A program made the translations under genes and the position numbers. A stretch of 64,000 nt of DNA from JAHRVQ01 sp051278195. Lineage in GTDB: Bacteria; Pseudomonadota; Gammaproteobacteria; Pseudomonadales; Azotimanducaceae. Shown piece after piece: positions 15,331-24,043 of this stretch. The stretch spans positions 60,416 through 124,415 of the forward strand of contig JBNMQM010000004.1 in NCBI GenBank assembly GCA_051278195.1. Reading direction: 5' to 3'. Numbering within the stretch: the first letter of the stretch is position 1; every line of letters begins with the position of its first letter. The notes beneath the pieces were generated by a model. It was given only the letters and a program-made list of their open reading frames with translations. It searched no databases and was not told where the DNA came from.

Positions 15331-18222
15331 TTATAGCCACTCAGGTGTAAACACAACGCCAAGTTTGATCATGCGACCAAATGGGTTATGTGTATAACCG
15401 TCGTAGTTCAAGTCAGTAGATGCCTTGGGTGGATCTTCATCAGCTACGTTGACAACAGAAAGTGAGAACGTGAAGTTTTCAACCATGTTGTTGATATAGT
15501 GAATGTCATGAGTGATATGGCTATCCACTTCATCCAGTGAAGGAAGTGAAGGCGCGACATCATCATAGGCACTGACATAACGCATCGCGTAGTTTAGACG
15601 ATGAGACTCGTTGCCCCACTTGGCAAGCAACTGAGCTTGTAGCTCAGGTTTAGGCAGTGTGGGAGAGGTATCGTTTAACTGACCAGCGAAATCGCCACCG
15701 GCAGATAGAGTCGTATTATTGATAGACACGAAATCATCAGATTCAAACTCCAGTACGTAAGTACCTTCAGCACCAATTGTCAGATCACCATTGGCAACAT
15801 CAAAGAAGGTGTATTGAGCATTGAAGTCGAAACCACTCGTTTGCTGGTTTGCACCGTTGATGATGTTCCGAGCGATTCGCTGAATACCTGATGGTGCTGT
15901 ACCAAGAGGCGTGAAGCGTGGGCGCAAGTCATCACACTGGGTAGTACCAACGCCAGTTCCGCCATCGGCACAATCGAAGCCCGTGTAAGCAGAGATGAGC
16001 TGACTAGCACTTTCAGTCTGGAAGGGATCTTCGAAGTCAAAAGACCAGTAGTCCAATGAACCATTGAAGTTCTCACCAGTGAAAATGATACCGAAGTTAA
16101 GCGTTACCGCGGTCTCAGCTTCAAGACCTGGGTTACCGGTGGTATCAACTGCTTTGAATGCGTTCGCAGGTGCTAAGAACTGTAGTGAAGTACCTGTGCC
16201 GCCTAAGAAGCTACCGGGAGGTCCACGGAAGGTTGTAGACGCAGAACCACGAATCTTGATTAGGTCAGTTGCTGCCCAGCTAATCGCAATTTTGGGGTCA
16301 ATGCTGTCACCGCCGTCGTCTTCGCCATAGTCTTCATAGCGAACTGCCAACTGAATGTCAATCGTGTCGCTAACAGGTACCGCGAGTTCAGCAAACGCAC
16401 CGTAGATATCACGGCTTGTGCTTTCTTCGTCAGAAGCTGCCAGGAATGCCAGTAGACCAGCACCACTTGCGTCACAGGTCAGGCTAGCTGTGTGACCTAG
16501 CGCAACAGATGTTGGATCTACGAACGGGCAAGGGTTGATCGCACGGTTAGCAATATCTGCCAGCGTAAAATCGTAATCCTCTGAACGAGTTTGGAAACCC
16601 GCAGCCCAACCGACGTTACCGCCATCAAGCGCCCAGCTAGTCTCACCATTAAAAATGGCTTCGAAAACCAACAGTTCATTTACTGCTTTAGAAGCAGTTT
16701 GTCCTGTCATCCATGCGATGAGTGAATCGGAGTTAGCAACGGCTGCATTGAACTGAGGATTAGTTGCCCCAGAAACAGCTGATGTCTGAATCGAATTCGA
16801 GAAAGGGTTGTAGTATTCACAACCGCCAGTACCAGGAGTACCCGCTGCAAATGCTGCTGCAGTATCACAGTTAGGACCACCGAAGCCGTCGAGGCCTAGG
16901 GCGAGACGTTCAATAAAAGTATCACTACCTTCTAGGTTGCGTTCGCGATCAGACCAGCTCAAGCTGATATCGAAACCGATATCGTTTGAGAAAGTACCTT
17001 CGAAGCCACCGGAGATTCGTTGGGTTTTAGTCGCACGAGAACCGGTTTCTGGCTTGCCACCTGGACGACCCGTAACACCGATCATTCGAGTCAAGGTATA
17101 AGCACCCTGCGACGCAGCCGTAAAGGGGCCGACATCAGAAAAGAACGTTGGGTTCTGCGCCTTGAAATCAATCAAACCTGGGTGGCTCGCGGGTACAATG
17201 CGATCCGGACCAAACAGTGACTGTGGTGGGTAAGAAGGAGACGTTTTCCACGAAGGCATATCCATATCGGCATAAAGAGCTTCAACATGGAATGCGACGT
17301 TTTCGTTGATGTCGATGTTCAATTCACCGAAAACCTTAGTGGTTTCCTGTTCTTCGATAAGATTGTCGAAGAATGTGAATTGAAAACGACAAGAAGTACC
17401 ATCGACCTGGCCACCGAGCAGCGTACACTGGGGATCAGCTCCACCAGCACCGAGGATGGTCCCGCCGGCTGATGAAGGCAAAATTCGACCGGGGTTGCCG
17501 ATACCAGACCAACCGCCCTGAGGGTTTTCAGAAAATGGCAGCAATGCCCAATCTCGGTCCTTAATGTTTAGCTCTTCGCGCTTGTCATATTCTGCTGATA
17601 TAGCAAAATGAATATTGTCGCTGCGATGTCCAAAAATAAAGCCGATGCTGTTATCGCCGTCGGAGTCTTGAATATTCTGGTGTGAACCACGAATTTCCAA
17701 ACCTTCAAAATCGTTTCGTGTAATAAAGTTCATTACACCAGCAATTGCGTCTGAACCATAAAGAGCAGCAGCGCCGTCCTTCAATACTTCAACTCGGCCA
17801 ATTGCCATAGATGGTATTGCACTGATATCAACACCGATTGCTTCCGTAGAAACATGTCGTTTGCCGTTGACCAACACGAGTGTTCGGGCTGAGCCTAAAC
17901 CTCGCAGGTTAACAGTAGAAACACCTTCGTTACCCTGGCCGCCACGTGTATCGAATTGGTTAGTTTCACCGATATTACCGTTGGTAACACTCAGGTTTCT
18001 GACCATTTCCATAATGCTTGGACTACCAACGTCTTCTAAATCAGTTCTGGTGATGACGTCGACAGGTAGTGCCGCGTCTTCCGGAGTACCCCGGATGAAT
18101 GATCCTGTAACTACTACTTCTTCTAGTTCTTGTTCCGCTAACGCGTAAGTTACGGGCAACAAAGACATTGATGCTGACAAAGCTGCCAGGCCAATGGCCT
18201 TCCTAAACTTCAATTGATCCAT
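15331..18222 (-). CDS. TonB-dependent outer membrane receptor
   Basis: 963 residues. The signal peptide (1-29) is followed by EQELEEVVVTGSFIRG and a plug domain with IMEMVRNLSV, VNLRGLGSARTLVLVNGKR and LKDGAAALYGSDAIAGVMNF; the remainder is the beta barrel. Its N-terminus resembles the receptor at 11795 closely, but the extracellular loops differ, which suggests different ligands. AGAGGTAAATTCC precedes the ATG. It is followed by its own repeats and terminator, so it is probably transcribed alone from the 516-bp region at 18223-18738. Substrate unknown; the nearby M20 peptidase hints at peptides but this is weak. Confidence 0.93.
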   Translation of the reverse strand: MDQLKFRKAIGLAALSASMSLLPVTYALAEQELEEVVVTGSFIRGTPEDAALPVDVITRTDLEDVGSPSIMEMVRNLSVTNGNIGETNQFDTRGGQGNEGVSTVNLRGLGSARTLVLVNGKRHVSTEAIGVDISAIPSMAIGRVEVLKDGAAALYGSDAIAGVMNFITRNDFEGLEIRGSHQNIQDSDGDNSIGFIFGHRSDNIHFAISAEYDKREELNIKDRDWALLPFSENPQGGWSGIGNPGRILPSSAGGTILGAGGADPQCTLLGGQVDGTSCRFQFTFFDNLIEEQETTKVFGELNIDINENVAFHVEALYADMDMPSWKTSPSYPPQSLFGPDRIVPASHPGLIDFKAQNPTFFSDVGPFTAASQGAYTLTRMIGVTGRPGGKPETGSRATKTQRISGGFEGTFSNDIGFDISLSWSDRERNLEGSDTFIERLALGLDGFGGPNCDTAAAFAAGTPGTGGCEYYNPFSNSIQTSAVSGATNPQFNAAVANSDSLIAWMTGQTASKAVNELLVFEAIFNGETSWALDGGNVGWAAGFQTRSEDYDFTLADIANRAINPCPFVDPTSVALGHTASLTCDASGAGLLAFLAASDEESTSRDIYGAFAELAVPVSDTIDIQLAVRYEDYGEDDGGDSIDPKIAISWAATDLIKIRGSASTTFRGPPGSFLGGTGTSLQFLAPANAFKAVDTTGNPGLEAETAVTLNFGIIFTGENFNGSLDYWSFDFEDPFQTESASQLISAYTGFDCADGGTGVGTTQCDDLRPRFTPLGTAPSGIQRIARNIINGANQQTSGFDFNAQYTFFDVANGDLTIGAEGTYVLEFESDDFVSINNTTLSAGGDFAGQLNDTSPTLPKPELQAQLLAKWGNESHRLNYAMRYVSAYDDVAPSLPSLDEVDSHITHDIHYINNMVENFTFSLSVVNVADEDPPKASTDLNYDGYTHNPFGRMIKLGVVFTPEWL

Positions 18223-18738
18223 GGAATTTACCTCTTATTTTTTGTTTGCCGATAACACAATTGAATGACACAACTGTCTCGTTAGACACCCCCTAAAATT
18301 GGCCAAAATGGGAGCGCGCGTACGCGACAACCTATTCATACCAAAGTTCAGTTTATGGCCAGAAACTATTCAGGTCAACTGAGAATTAGGATCAGGTAAA
18401 GATCTCCAAGGCTCGTATCCATTGGCCATTAGAGAATCGAGGGCTAACGACAATGTGCGACTGCGCTGTAATGGTGCTCAAGCGCCCGATACCGAAACTA
18501 GTTATTAGCTTAGAAGATTTCGTGCTCACTGAAATCAAGTAAAGCTCTGTTTTGGTGCGTTAATTGCCGGTACTGAGGCGTGGTATAGGAGTTGGTAATT
18601 CTTGATATTCCAAGCCGGAATATTTCGACCTATAACGGTGCGAAAATGGTTTCTGTCAAAAGTGGATCGCGCTCGATTTTAGCACTTCAAATCAACAGCA
18701 TTTTTAGCCAGTGATTGAATAAATCTGTTGCGAGTTTT
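18223..18738. other. Intergenic region upstream of the second TonB-dependent receptor
   Basis: The 516 bp should contain the receptor promoter and the 3' end region of the 2OG oxygenase transcript, both on the minus strand. Only very short frames (under 20 codons) are seen and no clear hairpin with a T run. The proximal 60 bp are AT-rich with the ribosome site AGAGGTAAATTCC before the receptor ATG. Confidence 0.5.
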
Positions 18739-19665
18739 CTAGTCTTGCTGAATTCGGTATTGGTTGATTTGGACTTCGTCGCCGTAATCTGCATAGTCGC
18801 CATCGGCTCGACGGCGGCGAAACTCGCCCCAGTTGATGGTTTTGTAGAGAGGGTTTTCACCGATTAGAGGTGTGCAATCGCAGCTGTAGGAGGGGTTTAG
18901 GAAGTACGGTGCGCTGTACCTTGGCATGTCGGTGTTGGCGAGGACTCTATGGAGCGGTGCTCGATACAAATCATTGGTCCACACTTGGAGCATATCGCCA
19001 AGATTAACGCAAAGCTGAGACGGTTCGGCTGGGGTAGTTTGCCACTCGTCGTCCACCAAAAACTGTAGGCCCTCAGTATCATCTTGCTGAAGTAAGGTGA
19101 GTGCGCCAGCGTCTGTGTGCTGACTGACGCCTAAGATATCTTCGTTCACGTTATCTGCAGAGCCTGCTGAAAGGTTTGGACACGGCGGGTAATAATTGAG
19201 GCGAAGAAAGCTAGTGTGCTGTGGTCCAAAATCGGGGGCGTGATAGGACTGGTTGAAGGTCTTAAAAATTGCTTCCAACAGCCTAATCGCGACATGGTGG
19301 CATGATGCCGACCAGTCCGTCGTGACGTCTTGAAAGCTCTGATCGCTGGGCCAGTTTGTCGGTGTTGCGGGTGACAGGCTAATGTCGAACACTTCCTTCC
19401 AATCAGGGCGGTTTTTCGTCAGCTCCTTGTCGTAGAAGCCAAATGGGTTCTCCGCTGTTCGCTCGTGTTGCCGTTTGGACGCTCGTGACTGGCTGAAGTA
19501 AGTCGCCATCTGGCTGATAAAAGTTGTGCGGCGCTGCGTATCAAGCCCGTGATTCTTTAGTGCGAAAAACCCATCTCGTTCACAAGCCTGTTTGAGCCGT
19601 GCAAGCTCAGACGGTTCAGACAGTGCTGCATAATCAATGGTGGTTAGATTCAACGCTGGCCCCAA
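18739..19665 (-). CDS. 2-oxoglutarate/Fe(II)-dependent oxygenase, isopenicillin N synthase-like
   Basis: Up to 308 residues from TTG 19665; an in-frame TTG at 19653 that overlaps the stop of the M20 peptidase gene (TTGA) is an equally good coupled start. The N-terminal DIOX_N domain (CERDGFFALKNHG) leads to the jelly-roll core. Iron ligands are H183 and D185 (SQHTDAG) and H239 (APLHRV); the 2OG-binding RxS is R249-Y-S251. The family hydroxylates or desaturates small molecules with O2 and 2-oxoglutarate. The overlap with the peptidase gene says the two are co-expressed, perhaps acting on the same amino acid-like compound; the substrate is not predictable. Confidence 0.9.
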   Translation of the reverse strand: MGPALNLTTIDYAALSEPSELARLKQACERDGFFALKNHGLDTQRRTTFISQMATYFSQSRASKRQHERTAENPFGFYDKELTKNRPDWKEVFDISLSPATPTNWPSDQSFQDVTTDWSASCHHVAIRLLEAIFKTFNQSYHAPDFGPQHTSFLRLNYYPPCPNLSAGSADNVNEDILGVSQHTDAGALTLLQQDDTEGLQFLVDDEWQTTPAEPSQLCVNLGDMLQVWTNDLYRAPLHRVLANTDMPRYSAPYFLNPSYSCDCTPLIGENPLYKTINWGEFRRRRADGDYADYGDEVQINQYRIQQD

Positions 19666-21059
19666 TCATAGATGACGCTCGTCATCGAACAGGTAATCTT
19701 CTTCGCGGTGGGTAGATGCAGAAATTCGTTCGGACCATGGGCGTTCGAGTGTGGCCCGAGTACGCCCGTCACCACAAATTGTGATTTGGGGAGTTTTTTC
19801 GCCAAGAATTCCATAAAGGGAATGCTGCCACCGCAACCCATATTAATAGCAGGTGCGCCGAAGTAGGTGTCTGATGCAGATTGTAATGCGGCTTCTAGTG
19901 CTGGGTCTGTTGCGGGCGCATGCCAGCCTGGAGCGGGTTCACCGCTGTCAAAGCTGACCTCAACACCATACGGCGCATTTTCAGTGAGCAAATCCGTTAA
20001 TTGTTGTTCCGCGAGCTTGGCATCGGTCGTCGGTGGTAGCCGCAGGGCAAACTTGGCAGTGGTGTAGGGCCGCAGGACATTACCCGCGTTAGCGAGATCC
20101 GGTAGGCCATCGATGCCTGTGACTTCTAGCGAAGCTTGCCAGGTGTTGTTCAGCACGAGTTCGGTCGGATCATCTGAAATAGGTCCGCTGCTACCCGCAT
20201 AGGTATACATTGTATTGAAGTCAGCACTGAGCACTTCCCCGGCAGCTGCGGCTTCACTGCGGCGAATATCTGGAATTTGCTCATTCAGGAACGACGGTAA
20301 TATCGCGCCGCTATGTTCGTCTTCGACTCTTGATAGTAGCTGGCGCAGCAAGCGAAAGCTCGAGCCTACGATGCCGCCCGCCATGCCCGAGTGAGCGCCC
20401 TGTTCCAATACCTGCACCTTCAGCTCGCCAATCAACATGCCCCGAAGTGACGTGGTTACCCAAAGCTGATCGTAATTACCGCAGGAGGAGTCGAGTGCAA
20501 TGACCAGAGAGGGGGTGCCGATCTGACGATTTAGCTCGTCCATATAAAAGGGTAGGTCTGGGCTGCCACTTTCTTCAGATGCCTCAATCAGGATGACGAT
20601 GCGCGGGTGCGGCAAAGATTGTTCGCGCAGCATTTTAATAATGGCGACTGCAGAATAGATGGCATAACCATCGTCTCCGCCGCCGCGACCATACAGTTTG
20701 TCGTCTCGGCGAACCGCGGTCCAGGGTGCCAGCCCTTCATGCCAGCCAGTGAACTCTGGCTGTTTATCCAAGTGACCGTAAATTAAAACAGTGTCGTCAA
20801 TTGCTCCAGGATATTCTAATAATAGCGTTGGCGTTTTGCCCGGTAGTTCGTGCAATTCAATACTTAGGTTGTCGACCTTCTGGTCGCGGACCCAATCCAT
20901 CACATGCTGCATCGCCCGGTCCATATGGCCGTTGGCTTTCCAGTCGGGGTCGAAGCTCGGTGACTTGTTAGGGATTTCAATATAGGTCGAGAGGCTGTCG
21001 ATAATATCGGCCTCCCAGAACTCATCGACTCGCTCTTTGAGCTGTTCGTGGTTGATCAT
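19650..21059 (-). CDS. M20 family metallopeptidase (dipeptidase-like)
   Basis: 469 residues. Metal and catalytic residues are in order: H96-L-D98 in YGHLDKQ, D129/D130 in GRGGGDDG, and E162-E163 in EASEESGSPD. A lid or dimerisation domain occupies the middle (about 215-370), and the C-terminal part with GGSIPFMEFL and VTGVLGPHSNAHGPNE provides the final His ligand. The family hydrolyses dipeptides or N-acyl amino acids in the cytoplasm with two zinc ions. Overlap with the 2OG oxygenase implies one transcript. It follows FxsA on the same strand after 25 bp. Confidence 0.92.
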   Translation of the reverse strand: MINHEQLKERVDEFWEADIIDSLSTYIEIPNKSPSFDPDWKANGHMDRAMQHVMDWVRDQKVDNLSIELHELPGKTPTLLLEYPGAIDDTVLIYGHLDKQPEFTGWHEGLAPWTAVRRDDKLYGRGGGDDGYAIYSAVAIIKMLREQSLPHPRIVILIEASEESGSPDLPFYMDELNRQIGTPSLVIALDSSCGNYDQLWVTTSLRGMLIGELKVQVLEQGAHSGMAGGIVGSSFRLLRQLLSRVEDEHSGAILPSFLNEQIPDIRRSEAAAAGEVLSADFNTMYTYAGSSGPISDDPTELVLNNTWQASLEVTGIDGLPDLANAGNVLRPYTTAKFALRLPPTTDAKLAEQQLTDLLTENAPYGVEVSFDSGEPAPGWHAPATDPALEAALQSASDTYFGAPAINMGCGGSIPFMEFLAKKLPKSQFVVTGVLGPHSNAHGPNEFLHLPTAKKITCSMTSVIYDWGQR

Positions 21060-21084
21060 GTTTGGATTCTAATCCTATTCGTTT

Positions 21085-21567
21085 TTAACGAGGGTCTTTT
21101 TTCGTAAGCGGTGGCCGTTTAGGGTGTTGTTCTTCAAACTCGCCTTCAATAATCGTGGAGTCGTCTTGATCGGGCCAGACGCGATTACCGCCGACATGAA
21201 TATTGCCCAGGGCGCCGATCATGCCGCGGCTGATCAGCCATTGGGCGATTGGCTTGCGTAACATTGGGATAAGACAGACGAAGCCAATGCCATCAGTGAA
21301 AAAGCCTGGTGTTAACAACAGCGCACCACCAATCAACAACATGATGCCTTCTAATAGCTCTTGGCCGGGGATTTCTCCCTGGTTGATCCTGTCTTGTAAT
21401 CTGACCAGTGTCGCAAGACCTTCCAGCTTTAATAGCCAGAGTCCGACCGTCGCGGTGAGTACCACAAGACCAATGGTGGGTAGGGCACCAATATGACTGC
21501 CGACCAAAATCAGCAGATACATCTCCGCAATGGGAATGGTAATGAACAGTAGGAGTCCGAAACGCAT
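21085..21567 (-). CDS. fxsA: FxsA family inner membrane protein
   Basis: I start at ATG 21567 (160 residues), since the MRFGLLLFITIPIAEMYLLI opening is the family N-terminus; the longer frame to 21723 overlaps the divergent hydrolase gene. Three to four membrane helices are followed by a charged cytoplasmic tail. Family marks are GLWLLKLEG, EIPGQELLEGIMLLIGG, LLTPGFFTDGIG and the LRKP segment. E. coli FxsA overproduction relieves F exclusion of phage T7; the cellular role is otherwise unknown. A minus-strand TATAAT lies at 21596-21601, about 30 bp upstream. Possibly in one transcript with the M20 gene. Confidence 0.92.
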   Translation of the reverse strand: MRFGLLLFITIPIAEMYLLILVGSHIGALPTIGLVVLTATVGLWLLKLEGLATLVRLQDRINQGEIPGQELLEGIMLLIGGALLLTPGFFTDGIGFVCLIPMLRKPIAQWLISRGMIGALGNIHVGGNRVWPDQDDSTIIEGEFEEQHPKRPPLTKKDPR

Positions 21568-21672
21568 GAAAGCACAGTTAACAACAGGAACGCTTATTAT
21601 ATCGGAATCCCACCTAATGAATAGCTGTGATAAGTTATCGGCAAGAAGAAGAGATTGAGAGGTAAGAAAAAG

Positions 21673-22275
21673 GTGAGTGACCCCATTTTCGTTGCTGGCC
21701 CAGTGGGGCAGTTGGAAGCCCAAATAGATGAGATCCCGGAGGCGAAGTTCGTCGCGGTGTTATGTCATCCGCACTCGCAATATGGCGGTTCGATGCACGA
21801 CGGTGTGCTGCAGATCATGGTTGCTGCGCTCAACGGACTAGGGGTTAGCACTGTGCGTTTCAACTTCAGAAGTGTCGGTCAAAGCGAGGGTGAATTCGAT
21901 CACGGTGAAGGCGAAATACAAGATGTGTTGGCGATGTCTGCCTGGGCAGAAAAACGATGGCCAGGCTTGCCGCTCATTTTGGGCGGATATTCCTTTGGTG
22001 CAGCAATGTCGCTGATTGCCGCTTCGAGAATTGAAGAAAAAGTCCGCAAACTAATTTTAATTGCCCCGCCGATTCAGATGATAGAGAGCGATGGGGCTGT
22101 GTCGATCGATAGCTGCGTGATTGTGGGCGGCAGAGACACCATTGTTTCGGCTTCCGCTGCCGCTCAATATTTTAAGCCCGACCAGCTCAAATTGTTGCCC
22201 CAGGCGGATCATTTCTTTATCGATTCACGGGTAGAGCTTACCGAGTATATTCACGGGTTCATGAACGGCGCCTAA
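21673..22275 (+). CDS. Alpha/beta hydrolase (small, dienelactone-hydrolase-like)
   Basis: I prefer GTG 21673 (200 residues), preceded by GAGAGGTAAG at good spacing, over TTG 21655. The order of motifs is CHPHSQYGGSMHDGV (oxyanion region), RFNFRSVGQSEGEFDHG, nucleophile elbow GYSFGAA, acid D in VGGRDTIV and catalytic His in QADHFF. This matches the COG2945 group of short hydrolases found in many Proteobacteria, whose substrates are not known. Cytoplasmic, no signal peptide. It is divergent from FxsA and 97 bp upstream of the enoyl-CoA hydratase operon. Confidence 0.88.
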   Translation: MSDPIFVAGPVGQLEAQIDEIPEAKFVAVLCHPHSQYGGSMHDGVLQIMVAALNGLGVSTVRFNFRSVGQSEGEFDHGEGEIQDVLAMSAWAEKRWPGLPLILGGYSFGAAMSLIAASRIEEKVRKLILIAPPIQMIESDGAVSIDSCVIVGGRDTIVSASAAAQYFKPDQLKLLPQADHFFIDSRVELTEYIHGFMNGA

Positions 22276-22339
22276 CTCAACAGAACTTAAATCTACGGAC
22301 TCTTAATTTACGTAAAGGGCGTCTACGTAAGCCAGATCG

Positions 22340-22372
22340 ATGGAACATCGATAATAGATGGAACCACAATAG
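22340..22372 (+). promoter_or_regulatory. Two in-frame four-codon minigenes before the enoyl-CoA hydratase start
   Basis: GATGGAAC occurs three times (22339, 22357, 22372). Each copy supplies an in-frame ATG GAA: ATG GAA CAT CGA TAA TAG, then ATG GAA CCA CAA TAG, then the gene start ATG GAA CTC. The first two peptides would be M-E-H-R and M-E-P-Q. Each stop directly abuts the next ATG. No strong Shine-Dalgarno is seen, so which ATG is used is unclear. This could be a translational re-initiation leader or simply the trace of a tandem duplication around the start codon. Confidence 0.5.
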
Positions 22373-23194
22373 ATGGAACTCAAAGCAACCGAACTTCACA
22401 TTGAAGATCAGATCGGAATCATCAGGCTCAACCGACCCGATCGCATGAACGCCTGGACCGGCCGTATGCACACAGAATATCGCTGGTTGCTGCAGACACT
22501 TGAGGCTGACGCTAATGTTCGCGCCATTGTGGTGACGGGTAACGGTCGCGGATTTTGTGTGGGTGCCGATAGCAAAGCGCTCGAAGGGCATGTGGCGAGG
22601 GGTGGGTATGATTCTGGTACGACGGATGAGATCGCAAAACCGGGGTTCGGGGTGCATGAGGCGTTCGATGCATCTTTTGCCTATCATTTTGGATTAACCA
22701 AACCCGTTATCGCGGCGATTAATGGACCTGCGGCAGGCGTGGGGCTGGTGTTGGCGTGTTTTGCCGATATCCGTTTTGCAGTACATGGGGTAAAACTCAC
22801 CACGGCCCATGGCAAGCTCAATCTGCCTGCGGAATATGGCCTTTCATGGTTATTGCCGCGGATTATTGGTCTCGGCAAAGCGAATGATCTGTTATTCACG
22901 AGCCGTATCTTTACGACCGATGAAGCCTATGACCTTGGTTTGGTCAATCGTCTCGTAGACAATCAGTCACTTTTAGAAGAAACGCTGACGTATACCAAGC
23001 AAATGATCCGCGATGTGTCACCGGGTTCGATGCAGGCGACCAAACGTCAAATATATACCGATCAACATCGTGATGTCGGTGCTTCGGTGGCGGAGAGCGA
23101 ACAGCTTCTGCTCGAGATGATGAAACAGAAAGATTATGCCGAGGCGGTAAAAGCCTATTTAGAGAAACGCCAGGCAAACTGGTTGGGAGAGTAG
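22373..23194 (+). CDS. Enoyl-CoA hydratase/isomerase family protein (crotonase)
   Basis: 273 residues from ATG 22373. Crotonase marks: IGIIRLNRPDRMNAWTGRM, the first oxyanion loop GNGRGFCVGADSKAL (about residues 57-71) and the second loop AAINGPAAGVGLVLACFAD, then PAEYGLSWLLPRIIG. The usual second catalytic Glu region reads LNLPAEYGLSWL, so Glu near residue 148 is a likely catalyst. The family hydrates enoyl-CoA or shifts double bonds. First gene of an operon with CbbQ- and CbbO-like proteins and a VOC protein; the context suggests a dedicated acyl-CoA reaction. Two tiny reading frames precede the start. Confidence 0.92.
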   Translation: MELKATELHIEDQIGIIRLNRPDRMNAWTGRMHTEYRWLLQTLEADANVRAIVVTGNGRGFCVGADSKALEGHVARGGYDSGTTDEIAKPGFGVHEAFDASFAYHFGLTKPVIAAINGPAAGVGLVLACFADIRFAVHGVKLTTAHGKLNLPAEYGLSWLLPRIIGLGKANDLLFTSRIFTTDEAYDLGLVNRLVDNQSLLEETLTYTKQMIRDVSPGSMQATKRQIYTDQHRDVGASVAESEQLLLEMMKQKDYAEAVKAYLEKRQANWLGE

Positions 23195-23204
23195 CGGATT
23201 GAAC

Positions 23205-24035
23205 ATGCCTAAAACTGAAGCGGTACCTTATTACTTGCCACTCGGTGATGAAGTTGAGATTTTTCTTACCGCATACGAGCAACGGCTGCCCGTATTGCTT
23301 AAAGGGCCAACGGGCTGCGGCAAGACCCGTTTCGTTGAGTACATGGCGCATCGGCTATTCAGAGGCGAAAATAGCGATGAAATTCGTCGCGATGTATCTG
23401 AGCCACTGCAGACTGTGGCCTGTCATGAGGATTTAAGCGCCACTGATCTGGTGGGCCGATTTCTGCTCCAGGGCGACGAAACAGTTTGGCAAGATGGTCC
23501 CCTCAGTCGATCGGTTAAGGATGGCTCGATATGCTACCTAGACGAGATCGTTGAGGCGCGAAAAGATTCCACCGTATTGATCCACAGCCTGACTGACCAT
23601 CGGCGGATTCTGCCGGTTGAAAAGCAAGGTATAACGCTCAATGCCCACCCTAATTTTTTGCTGGTGATTTCCTATAATCCCGGCTATCAAAATGTACTGA
23701 AGGATTTGAAACCCAGTACGCGTCAACGATTTATTGCCATCGACTTTGATTATCCTGATGAAGAGCAGGAAGCGGGCGTCATTGCTCATGAGTCGGGCGT
23801 CGGCGAGCAAGAAGCGGTGGATCTGGCGAAGCTCGGAGCCAGAGTTCGTAACCTAAAACATCATGGTTTTGATGAAGGTGTCAGTACCCGCTTGCTGGTT
23901 TACGCGGGGCAGATGATGGTCAAAGGCGTAACGCCTATTCGCGCCTGTGAAGTCGCGATTTGTAAGGCCGTGACAGATGAAGCCGATGTTCAGCAAGCGA
24001 TTGGTGAACTGGTCCGATCAATTTTTCCTGCTTGA
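23205..24035 (+). CDS. MoxR-type AAA+ ATPase of the CbbQ/NirQ/NorQ/GpvN family
   Basis: 276 residues from ATG 23205 (TTG 23199 is possible). Walker A GPTGCGKT at about residues 34-41, the lid motif ACHEDLSATDLVGRF, Walker B ICYLDEIVEA, sensor 1 ISYNPGYQN and the arginine region KPSTRQRF are all in place, and the C-terminal CbbQ-specific domain follows (GVSTRLLVYAG). Family members form hexameric rings that, with a VWA protein, activate Rubisco (CbbQO) or nitric oxide reductase (NorQD). Neither client is encoded nearby. It lies 10 bp after the hydratase gene and 8 bp before the VWA gene, so a client in this operon is likely. Confidence 0.93.
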   Translation: MPKTEAVPYYLPLGDEVEIFLTAYEQRLPVLLKGPTGCGKTRFVEYMAHRLFRGENSDEIRRDVSEPLQTVACHEDLSATDLVGRFLLQGDETVWQDGPLSRSVKDGSICYLDEIVEARKDSTVLIHSLTDHRRILPVEKQGITLNAHPNFLLVISYNPGYQNVLKDLKPSTRQRFIAIDFDYPDEEQEAGVIAHESGVGEQEAVDLAKLGARVRNLKHHGFDEGVSTRLLVYAGQMMVKGVTPIRACEVAICKAVTDEADVQQAIGELVRSIFPA

Positions 24036-24043
24036 GCTGACTC

